A stretch of DNA of 64,000 nucleotides from JAWXCB01 sp034440455 (GTDB lineage Bacteria; Bacteroidota; Bacteroidia; Chitinophagales; CAIOSU01). A model generated the notes under the pieces. The model searched no databases. It saw only the letters and a program-made list of their open reading frames with translations, and had not been told where the DNA came from. Within the stretch, counting starts at the first letter, position 1; each line of letters opens with the position of its first letter. This document shows positions 42,387 to 50,193 of this stretch, one piece after another. Where the stretch lies: the NCBI GenBank assembly GCA_034440455.1, contig JAWXCB010000077.1, positions 37,040 to 101,039 on the forward strand. The letters are read 5' to 3'. The position numbers and the translations under genes are program-made.

Positions 42387-43373
42387 TTACAACCTTTTTT
42401 TATAATTGTAGGTATCGCCCCTCCAAGGCATAAATGTTTCAATTAAAAAGGGTTTTGTTGCAAGAAAGAAACAGGTGAACAGCATTTTTGATGAGATAAA
42501 GCCTGACTTGAATGTTGCAAATTTATAAGCAACTCCAATGGTATCAGTTACATTTTCTACCTGATGCCACACTAAAGAAGGAAAATAGAGAACATCACCT
42601 GGATGGAGGAATACCTCATGGGGTTTGGCATGCTTGAGTAAAGGAAACTTGGGATCGTTAAGATTATAAGGATCGGCTTGGCTGAAAAAATAATTAAATC
42701 TGCGGGGTCGGGCGCCCAGAAATAAACGATGATTGGTCGGGTAAAAAATCCACCTTTTTGTTCCTTCTACCTGAACAAAAATGGTCATTGCATACCCGTC
42801 ATGGATAGGTGTCATTGTGTTTTTACCACCCATGAAAAAATAGTTCAACTCATTTTTTGCGCCTTTCGCCCTGAATTTTCTTAACCAATTATAATCAATA
42901 TCTTCTCTCAAACCCGATTGTTCATCTACCATGCGTGAGAATTTTAAATATCTTTTTGAACCCTTTTTCATATTCTCTATATAATCGCGCAGTTTTACGA
43001 CATCATAAGCCTGATCAGTATCTTTTATCAATCCTGGATTGTTGACAAGAGTAACATCTTCATCACCATATTTCTGAGCAAAATATTCTAAAGTCCATTT
43101 TTTTTGGCAGGGCCATTCAGATGCCGCACCCCGAAATACGATAGGAAAATGATCGTGCTTCACCGGATCGGTATATTCTCCCTTCTTGTATTCGATTATT
43201 TGAAACTCATCGGGCATCGGGTTGTTGGTTGCATATTCGTCTATCGCTTTGTAGAGTTTTTTTTCGGTATTGCCAAAAATTTCAGGATACCATTTTTCCC
43301 CAAAAATATGCTCTGCAAAGAATAGCGCGTTGTATGCCCACCAGTGGCTAATTTTAACATTGTTTGGTTTCAT
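42387..43373 (-). CDS. JmjC/Cupin_8-like oxygenase with a non-canonical metal motif
   Basis: This 328-residue protein has the Cupin_8/JmjC layout: an N-terminal helical part, PIVFRGAASEWPC (near 77-89), the metal strand MTPIHDGYAMTI, VEGTKRWIFYP and then HPGDVLYFPSLVWHQVEN. By spacing to the GTKRW block, H191 is the first ligand, but position +2, normally Asp or Glu, is Gly193. Asp192 sits at +1. The distal histidine in VWHQVEN is present. It may be an unusual Fe(II)/2OG hydroxylase or a non-catalytic relative. It lies between radical SAM genes, convergent with one and divergent from the other. Confidence 0.75.
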   Translation of the reverse strand: MKPNNVKISHWWAYNALFFAEHIFGEKWYPEIFGNTEKKLYKAIDEYATNNPMPDEFQIIEYKKGEYTDPVKHDHFPIVFRGAASEWPCQKKWTLEYFAQKYGDEDVTLVNNPGLIKDTDQAYDVVKLRDYIENMKKGSKRYLKFSRMVDEQSGLREDIDYNWLRKFRAKGAKNELNYFFMGGKNTMTPIHDGYAMTIFVQVEGTKRWIFYPTNHRLFLGARPRRFNYFFSQADPYNLNDPKFPLLKHAKPHEVFLHPGDVLYFPSLVWHQVENVTDTIGVAYKFATFKSGFISSKMLFTCFFLATKPFLIETFMPWRGDTYNYKKRL

Positions 43374-43527
43374 GGTTAATTTTTCATTAGTTTGTTCTAA
43401 GTAGGATTCGGTGCAAACGCAACAATAATACCATTAATCAACTAATTTTTTTGTTGTCTGTTAAAGAAAATGTGGCTTTTGAGCTAAATGTTTTCTATCT
43501 TCATAGAATGTTATAGAAATTAATATT

Positions 43528-45123
43528 ATGAAAGTCTGTTTAATAAACCCGCCCCGTTTAATGAAACCCATGAGCGCCACCATGAAGCCCTCTCCACCGC
43601 TTGGGTTGGCGTTTATTGCAGGCGCTTTAAAGAGAGAAGGTCATTCCATTCAAGTGATTGACTCTCTCGCTGAAGCCCCTAATCAATATATTGAATTCAA
43701 AAATGACATTGTATTAAATGGTATCACCGAGGTTCAAATAGCAAAGCTGATTCATCGCGACACGAAAGTGATTGGACTAAGTTTAATGTTTAGCGGCAAT
43801 TGGCTTCATAATCGGATACTAATTGATTATTTAGGCAACTGTTTTCCCGATGCTATTATTATAGGTGGTGGCGAGCACCTTACTGCTGCCCCTGAAATGT
43901 GTATTGAACAAACACGGCATTTGAAAGTTTGTATTTGTGGAGAAGGCGAAGAAACTGTAACAGATGTAGTTAAAGCGATAGAAAGCGGCAGCAATTTTTT
44001 GGAAATACCTGGAATCGTTTATCGCAATGAGGACAATGTAGCGGTGCGCACAAAGGCGAAAAACCGAATAAAAACAGTGGAGGAATTGGCATGGCCAGCT
44101 TGGGAGTTATTCCCGTTGGAGAAATACAAAAAAAATAGTATCATCTATGGCGTGGATAGGGATGTTTATTCTGTACCATTAATGGCAACCCGGGGTTGTC
44201 CTTATGAATGCACTTTTTGCAGTAGTCCGCAAATGTGGGGTACACGTTATTTTATGCGCAGCCCTCAGGACGTGGTAAATGAAATGGATTATTTCCATGA
44301 AAAATTTAATGTCCGCAATTTTGATTTTTATGACCTCACCGCCATTATTAAGAAAGCGTGGATCATTGAATTCGCACAAGAAGTAATTAAACGGAAACTT
44401 GACATTACATGGCAAATACCTGCCGGCACAAGGTCGGAAGTGATTGATCGCGAAGTGGCACATTCTCTTTATGCCTCCGGATGTCGCAATATTACGTATG
44501 CACCCGAAAGCGGCTCGGTAGAAATTTTGAAATTAATCAAGAAAAAAGTTTCACTCTCCAAGATGCTCCAATCCATTACCTACTCGAGCCAAGAGAAAAT
44601 GAATATCAAGATAAATGTGATTATTGGTTTTCCGGGCGAGAAACATAAAAATATATGGCAGACGATGTGGTTTTTAATAAAGGCAAGCTGGCATGGCGTG
44701 AATGACATGGCTCCATCGGTATTTTCACCCTATCCAGGCAGCGCGCTTTTTGAAATGCTCCAAAAACAAGGTAGAATCAATATGAATAACGATGACTATT
44801 TTTACCAGATAATTTATGTTGATACCTTTTTTAATAATTTTTTCTACAATGACGACATTAACAAGCATGTTTTGCGGTTTTATCTGCTGAGCTACTTAGC
44901 AATTTTTTACATTTCCAACTTTATCTTTCATCCTGCCAGATTGGTTAAAACAGTTCAAAATTTATGGACAAGCAAATATGACTCAAGGGCGGAAATGGCA
45001 TTGGGGGAATTAATTAAACGATCAAAAATTAAAGTAAAACAACGCTCTGAAATTCCGGTTGAGTCATTTGCCAAAACCAAGTTATTTGTTGAACAAGTGC
45101 CTGAAAAATTACCTATTTTTTAA
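43528..45123 (+). CDS. Radical SAM protein with B12-binding-type N-terminal domain (3)
   Basis: This 531-residue protein has C224-x3-C228-x2-C231 (GCPYECTFC). The cobalamin-type domain includes LINPPRLMKPM, PPLGLAFIAGALK, GLSLMFSG and IIGGGEHLTA. The core has NFDFYDLTAIIKK, YAPESGSVEIL and VIIGFPGEKHKNI. A long C-terminal region (about 400-531) includes a hydrophobic stretch (YLLSYLAIFYISNFIF) that may associate with the membrane, as in enzymes acting on lipid substrates. The hydroxylase gene follows after 22 bases. Confidence 0.9.
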   Translation: MKVCLINPPRLMKPMSATMKPSPPLGLAFIAGALKREGHSIQVIDSLAEAPNQYIEFKNDIVLNGITEVQIAKLIHRDTKVIGLSLMFSGNWLHNRILIDYLGNCFPDAIIIGGGEHLTAAPEMCIEQTRHLKVCICGEGEETVTDVVKAIESGSNFLEIPGIVYRNEDNVAVRTKAKNRIKTVEELAWPAWELFPLEKYKKNSIIYGVDRDVYSVPLMATRGCPYECTFCSSPQMWGTRYFMRSPQDVVNEMDYFHEKFNVRNFDFYDLTAIIKKAWIIEFAQEVIKRKLDITWQIPAGTRSEVIDREVAHSLYASGCRNITYAPESGSVEILKLIKKKVSLSKMLQSITYSSQEKMNIKINVIIGFPGEKHKNIWQTMWFLIKASWHGVNDMAPSVFSPYPGSALFEMLQKQGRINMNNDDYFYQIIYVDTFFNNFFYNDDINKHVLRFYLLSYLAIFYISNFIFHPARLVKTVQNLWTSKYDSRAEMALGELIKRSKIKVKQRSEIPVESFAKTKLFVEQVPEKLPIF

Positions 45124-45145
45124 TCCTTTCTAAATCAAGTATTAC

Positions 45146-45895
45146 GTGCAAGCAGAAGTGCCCCAATATTTCCTTAGAGAAGAAACCTATACCGGTAAAC
45201 ATGATTTTTTCTATAATTCGGAAAAATTTCCGGGATTAAAAAAAATAGAATCTAACTGGCATATCATTCGGGATGAAATTATGGGATTGATAACAGGAAA
45301 AGAAAAGATTGATGTGCAAAACCTGAATCCCCCTTATCTTTCTTCTCCCGATGCCTGGAAAAATATTTATTTCTACAACTTCGGTTGGAAAAAACATAAA
45401 AATTGTGACCGCTATCCCAAGACGCATGCCTTGCTCAAGTCAATTCCTAATATGATTTTTGGAGGAATTACGGTATTGGAACCAAGATCAAAAGTTTTAC
45501 CCCACAACGGAGAAACCAATACAACAATAAGGTGTCATTTAGGTTTGAAAATTCCAAAGTCTTATCCGCATTGCGCGGTGCGTGTAGGAACTGAGGAGCG
45601 CGGATGGGAGGAAGGCAAAGTTCTGATGTTTAGTGACGCACATTATCATTCTACGTGGAATGATAGCGATGAGCGGAGATTTGTTTTGGTCTTTGACATC
45701 GTGCGGGATGAATATGCACTTCAAAAGCACTTGGTATGCGCAAAGGTTCTTGGGGCTCTTTCCTTGAAATTATTTTATAGCAAAAAACCGGAACTAAAAA
45801 AAATACCCCTTTTGCTTCTTCGACCAGTTCACTTTTTTTTTACTTGTTTTTGGTACGTTTATCTGCCCTTACAAAACCGATTCAGACTGCCCTGA
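45146..45895 (+). CDS. Aspartyl/asparaginyl beta-hydroxylase-type Fe(II)/2OG oxygenase (LpxO-like)
   Basis: This 249-residue protein starts at a GTG. It matches the Asp_Arg_Hydrox pattern: LPHNGETNTTIRCHLGLKIP with the first iron-binding His, RVGTEERGWEEGKVLMFSD, then HYHSTWNDSDERRFVLVFD with the distal His and 2OG-binding Arg. The C-terminal part has hydrophobic stretches (IPLLLLRPVHFFFTCFWYVY), which suggests membrane attachment. LpxO, a family member, hydroxylates lipid A acyl chains, whereas other members act on protein side chains. With radical SAM neighbours of lipid-acting type, a lipid substrate is the better guess. It lies 22 bases behind 43528-45123. Confidence 0.82.
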   Translation: MQAEVPQYFLREETYTGKHDFFYNSEKFPGLKKIESNWHIIRDEIMGLITGKEKIDVQNLNPPYLSSPDAWKNIYFYNFGWKKHKNCDRYPKTHALLKSIPNMIFGGITVLEPRSKVLPHNGETNTTIRCHLGLKIPKSYPHCAVRVGTEERGWEEGKVLMFSDAHYHSTWNDSDERRFVLVFDIVRDEYALQKHLVCAKVLGALSLKLFYSKKPELKKIPLLLLRPVHFFFTCFWYVYLPLQNRFRLP

Positions 45896-46042
45896 AATAT
45901 TTTATGAATATTGCTCAAGTGACTACGATTCGGAATCTAAACTGATACTGTGCGAAAATTTAAAAAAGGCTTCACCTTTATCTGAATATATTTTATCAAA
46001 ACTTATTACAAATAAAATGTTTTGTTCTGTTTCATAATTAGA

Positions 46043-47725
46043 ATGATGCTAAATTTTTTTAAAAACCGTTGCGGAGAATTAACAATCACAGCAGTATCTT
46101 CATTTTTAACCCTCTTATTTTTTACACCCGTTACGGATGATTATGGTTCACTCGGATGCAATTTGGCTGCCGGGCAGTTCAGCGACTACCCTTATCTGTA
46201 TGAGTTTTATTTAATGCTTGTAGGAATGGGAGGCATGTATCGGTGGCTCTATCATATCCTGCCAGATTACAACTGGATGGGAATTTCCTTTCTTGCTTTT
46301 AACTTATTATCCCTTTATCTCAGTCTGAGACTGATAAAAAACCTCATCCTAAAAGATAGCAAGAATGCTTATTTGCTCCGTATCATCCAGGTGTTATTTT
46401 CATTATTCTTCATTGAAAACATCGCGTCTATCACGCACACGCGGGCTTCCATACTCTTCTGCGGCATCGGGTTGTTCAACATAGCTTTCACCGATGGGAT
46501 TAGCCGAAAAGGGATATTGATAAATGCGGCAATCTTTGCGCTTGGAATGCTTATTCGTCCGGAGAGCAGCCTCGGCATGTTGCTGCTTGTTTCAACCGGT
46601 TACCTGATTTATCGCTTTGATATAAAGCACGTGGCGAAGCGGTTTTTACTTCCCTTTGTGGCAAGCGCAGCCTTGTTCTCCTATTTCACTATGGACTGGC
46701 TGCATACGGATATTTATGCAAAGAAAGTTGAACCTGAAATCGAATACAAAATAATGGATAGGCGAATCGTTGATCTTTCATCTATGAAAACAGCAGAAGA
46801 TTCGGTAAAATATCAGGCGGTAATGGCGGGAATGTGGTTTGACTTAAAAACTATCACCCCGGACTTTATCCGGAGCCTGCTACTACCAGGTATTAATCTC
46901 AGCGCGGCACATGCCGCGAGCGTATTTTTTCATAGTCTATCTTATTATAAACATTATGTGTTTATTGCATGCCTTGTTATCGCCTTGATTTTTTTGTCTT
47001 TTTTTCAAACCAATTCTTTAAGAGGAATTTTTAGAATCGTGCTTTTTCAAATAAGCACGTTCCTTATTATCTATTTAGTGGATTTTAACGGACGTTTAAT
47101 CACCGAAAGACACTTTCTTAATATTCAGTTTATTTCGCTTTTAATCACCTCCTTTTACTTTTTCAATCCAACAGTTCCATTTGATTTTTGGAAAGGACAT
47201 AAAATTTTATTGTTAAGCTGTTTCTTATTTGTGCTGTTTGGAACAGGTGCAACGATTGTCAACTATAAGCAGCATAATGACTCGGTGGCACACAGCGTGA
47301 ATTGCTATGAGTCGGCTATGCAGGAAATAGAAGACTCCTATGCCGGACGGATTATAGTGGTCACCCTTAGCAACGCATACCTTTTAGATCATAACTTTTC
47401 TATCAAAAATAAAAACTACACCAAAAACACTTATTTACTTTTTGACGCTTTTACCTTCTCGCTACTTCCAAATTATATGAATTATTTAAGCAGCCAATGC
47501 CAGTGCAATCCTGCCGACCCGGTTGCTTTTTTAAACTGGAGTGTCGGGAAAAATGCTCTCTATCTGGCAGAAGCCGCGCGCTATAATTTAATAGAAAAGT
47601 ACATGCGCTTGATTCACCATCAGAAAATTAAATTCATCTCCATCGGCAGTTTAGAGAAACCTGACTGCATCCAATCCACCGAAATGAAGGATTATGAATT
47701 AAGAAATATTGTTGTTGGGGATTAA
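46043..47725 (+). CDS. Polytopic membrane protein, unnamed paralogous family (copy C)
   Basis: This is a protein of 560 residues from the ATG at 46043; a TTG at 46022 would add seven. It is the third family member. Shared landmarks are THTRASILFCGIG, MLIRPESSLG, VEPEIEYKIMDRRIVDL with SSM after it, FIRSLL and the C-terminal CxC (SSQCQCNPAD). Many membrane segments precede a soluble C-terminal domain. Unlike copies A and B it has no DUF1800/DUF1501 neighbours. It lies between the LpxO-like gene and a radical SAM gene. The 147-base gap before it shows nothing clear. Confidence 0.75.
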   Translation: MMLNFFKNRCGELTITAVSSFLTLLFFTPVTDDYGSLGCNLAAGQFSDYPYLYEFYLMLVGMGGMYRWLYHILPDYNWMGISFLAFNLLSLYLSLRLIKNLILKDSKNAYLLRIIQVLFSLFFIENIASITHTRASILFCGIGLFNIAFTDGISRKGILINAAIFALGMLIRPESSLGMLLLVSTGYLIYRFDIKHVAKRFLLPFVASAALFSYFTMDWLHTDIYAKKVEPEIEYKIMDRRIVDLSSMKTAEDSVKYQAVMAGMWFDLKTITPDFIRSLLLPGINLSAAHAASVFFHSLSYYKHYVFIACLVIALIFLSFFQTNSLRGIFRIVLFQISTFLIIYLVDFNGRLITERHFLNIQFISLLITSFYFFNPTVPFDFWKGHKILLLSCFLFVLFGTGATIVNYKQHNDSVAHSVNCYESAMQEIEDSYAGRIIVVTLSNAYLLDHNFSIKNKNYTKNTYLLFDAFTFSLLPNYMNYLSSQCQCNPADPVAFLNWSVGKNALYLAEAARYNLIEKYMRLIHHQKIKFISIGSLEKPDCIQSTEMKDYELRNIVVGD

Positions 47726-47844
47726 CTATAAGCGGATAAATTTTTTGTAAATTCATGGCCAAAACCTAATTTTTTCGCTATCTTTCTAACCAGAAATCGT
47801 TCTGAAAGCGAAAAAAAATAAAGAATCAACCAAGTAAAAGAAGC

Positions 47845-49446
47845 ATGAAAGTTACATTTGTGGCATTAGGATCGGAACAATTGGGCATCAGCCAACTGTC
47901 AGCTATTGCAAAACGTGATGGACATCAGGTAAGTCTCGCTTTTAGCGCATCGCTGTTTCATGACCGGTTCAATCTTGAGATTCCTTCTCTGGGAAATTTT
48001 TTTGACGACCGTAGCGAGGTAATAAATGCCATTAAACAGGAAAAACCCGATGTGCTCGCGTTCTCCTGCCTCACTTCAACTTACCAGTGGATGCTTGGTG
48101 TTGCAAAAGAAGCGAAGGAAATATTTCCAAATGTTAAAACTGTTTTTGGCGGGGTTCACGTTTCCGCAGTACCCGACAGGACAATATTAAAGCCGGAAGT
48201 GGATTATGCGGTGGTAGGCGAAGGCGATATTGCATTCCCATTAATTCTTCAAGCTATTGCAAATGGAGGACCGGGAACAGAACCTATTCCCAATACGAGA
48301 TATAAAACCAAAAGCGGCATCGTTATCAAAGGCGTACAACAAGGTTTCGTTCAGGATCTTGATTCATTGCCTTTTTATGACAAGGTAATTTGGGAAGACC
48401 ATATCCGGATACAGGACATGTATCTCACCGTTGCTACCCGCGGGTGTCCATTTACATGTTCTTTTTGCTTTAATAATTTCTTTGCGCGCCTACCCGAAGA
48501 AAAGCGCGGCAAATACGTAAGACAGCGCAGCGTTGACAACGTAATCCATGAACTTAAATGGGCAAAAAAGCGATATGACATACAGTGGGTGGATTTTCAG
48601 GATGATGTTTTTACGGTAAACAAAGGTTGGATAAAAGAATTTACAGACCGGTATAAGAAAGAAGTAAATGTGCCGTTTCAATGCCTAATCCATCCCCAGT
48701 ATTTTGATGATGAGATGGCAAGCTGGATGCGCGAAGCTGGGTGTGAATGGATACAAATAGGCATACAAACCATGGACGAAACTTTCAAACATGAAAACCT
48801 GCGCAGATATGAAGATTCCAACCATATTGTTCAGGCGCTGGAAGCGATGCACCGCTATGGCATTAAACCTAAAGCTGACCACATGCTGGGATTGCCGGGA
48901 GAACCAATCGGATCACAGGCAACCGCGTTGAAATTGTATGCCGAACAAACGCCCAAGCGGATTCAGACATTTTGGACATGTTTTCTTCCCGGCACCGATA
49001 TGATGAAGCAAGCAGTACAACAAGGAATATTGAACGAAGAGCAAGCGGAAAGATTGAACGAGGGAATTGATTTTTACTTTTTTCGCAACAAGGAGAATAT
49101 TAAAAATCCCGAACTTGTAAAGATCTATCAAAGCTATGAATTTCTGTATAAAGTGATGCCTGCTGTGCCTGCTTTTTTAAAACAAAGGTTAAAACCTGAG
49201 CATGTTAGCTGGATGCCTAATATGGCAACAAGGGTTTTGGCTTCTGTCTTTGATGTTTATACAGGGTTTAGGCATGGCAACCCGGAATTTGCTGCTTATG
49301 CCAAACATTATTTATTTCACCTCTATTCTTTTTTCAGAAGAAAAATGGGGTTCAGCAGACCAAAGGCTACTGTTCCAAATCTGAGCGTAGAAAACATACC
49401 CGCCATTTTAACGCCAAATCCGGAAGTGGCGATGTCGGCAGCATAG
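47845..49446 (+). CDS. Radical SAM protein with B12-binding-type N-terminal domain (4)
   Basis: This 533-residue protein has C201-x3-C205-x2-C208 (GCPFTCSFC). The N-terminal domain has LGISQLSAIAKRDGHQV, PDVLAFSCLTSTYQWM, VFGGVHVSAVPD and YAVVGEGDIAF, a full cobalamin-type layout with the GGVHVS turn in place of GGxHPT. The core has WVDFQDDVFTVN, QIGIQTMDET and HMLGLPGEP. This is the most canonical B12-radical SAM protein in the window. It converges on a GT2 gene with a 36-base gap. Confidence 0.92.
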   Translation: MKVTFVALGSEQLGISQLSAIAKRDGHQVSLAFSASLFHDRFNLEIPSLGNFFDDRSEVINAIKQEKPDVLAFSCLTSTYQWMLGVAKEAKEIFPNVKTVFGGVHVSAVPDRTILKPEVDYAVVGEGDIAFPLILQAIANGGPGTEPIPNTRYKTKSGIVIKGVQQGFVQDLDSLPFYDKVIWEDHIRIQDMYLTVATRGCPFTCSFCFNNFFARLPEEKRGKYVRQRSVDNVIHELKWAKKRYDIQWVDFQDDVFTVNKGWIKEFTDRYKKEVNVPFQCLIHPQYFDDEMASWMREAGCEWIQIGIQTMDETFKHENLRRYEDSNHIVQALEAMHRYGIKPKADHMLGLPGEPIGSQATALKLYAEQTPKRIQTFWTCFLPGTDMMKQAVQQGILNEEQAERLNEGIDFYFFRNKENIKNPELVKIYQSYEFLYKVMPAVPAFLKQRLKPEHVSWMPNMATRVLASVFDVYTGFRHGNPEFAAYAKHYLFHLYSFFRRKMGFSRPKATVPNLSVENIPAILTPNPEVAMSAA

Positions 49447-49482
49447 CGGGAAAGATGTCCTTTATCAGGACAACGTTTGAAA

Positions 49483-50172
49483 TCACGCTTGAAACACTCT
49501 GACGATGCGGTAGAGCGACCATGTTTCTTTCATTGCCTTTGCAATAGTTACCCACGACCCTCCTTTTGACATTCCTGATTTCCTCGGGTGATAGACGGAA
49601 AGTGTTTCAATCGGTTTCACTCCTGATTTTATCAACTTTGCGCAGATTTCACTTTCAATAATTGAACTGTTTAATTGAGGATTCACTTTTCTTAACTGGT
49701 CATTCCGGTAAACTTTTATCCAATTTACATCCCTTAATTTAATGCCCAGCAGAAACCGGTTAAACAGTTTATTTAATAAACTTAAATTTTTTCGATACCT
49801 GCTGTATTCATGATTTTCTCTGTAGAATGAGAAAAAATATCCTGAATTGAATTCCTTTACAGCCTGCAATTCATCCGGGTTAAACTGCCCGTCACTGGGA
49901 ACCGCGCACACATATTCATAGCGCGCTTGCACGTAGCCTGTTTTTAAAGCTGCGCCTATCCCTAAATTTATCTTGTGCTCAATAATCCGGATTTGGGGTA
50001 TTTCCTGCTTTAGCTTTTCGCAAATCTCAGAAGTACTGTCGGTACTCCCGTCATTCACAATAATGATTTCATACTGCGCGGCATTTTTACTCAAAAAATC
50101 GAAGCATTTATAAGCAGTCTCCGCCAGTGTGCCTGCTTCGTTGTAGCAAAATAGAATGATAGACCAGTTCAA
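49483..50172 (-). CDS. GT2 glycosyltransferase, polyprenyl-phosphate sugar synthase type
   Basis: This 229-residue GT-A protein has ILFCYNEAGTLAETAYK, IIVNDGSTDST, the linker INLGIGAALKTGY and VPSDGQFNPDEL at the metal site. It shares LRDVNWIKVYR with the other GT2. No membrane anchor follows. It is 21 bases downstream of the GT-C/TPR gene in the same direction, which suggests that it makes the lipid-linked sugar donor that enzyme would use. That pairing is inference from family and position. Confidence 0.88.
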   Translation of the reverse strand: MNWSIILFCYNEAGTLAETAYKCFDFLSKNAAQYEIIIVNDGSTDSTSEICEKLKQEIPQIRIIEHKINLGIGAALKTGYVQARYEYVCAVPSDGQFNPDELQAVKEFNSGYFFSFYRENHEYSRYRKNLSLLNKLFNRFLLGIKLRDVNWIKVYRNDQLRKVNPQLNSSIIESEICAKLIKSGVKPIETLSVYHPRKSGMSKGGSWVTIAKAMKETWSLYRIVRVFQA

Positions 50173-50193
50173 GCTAAATCAGATTAATGCCAA

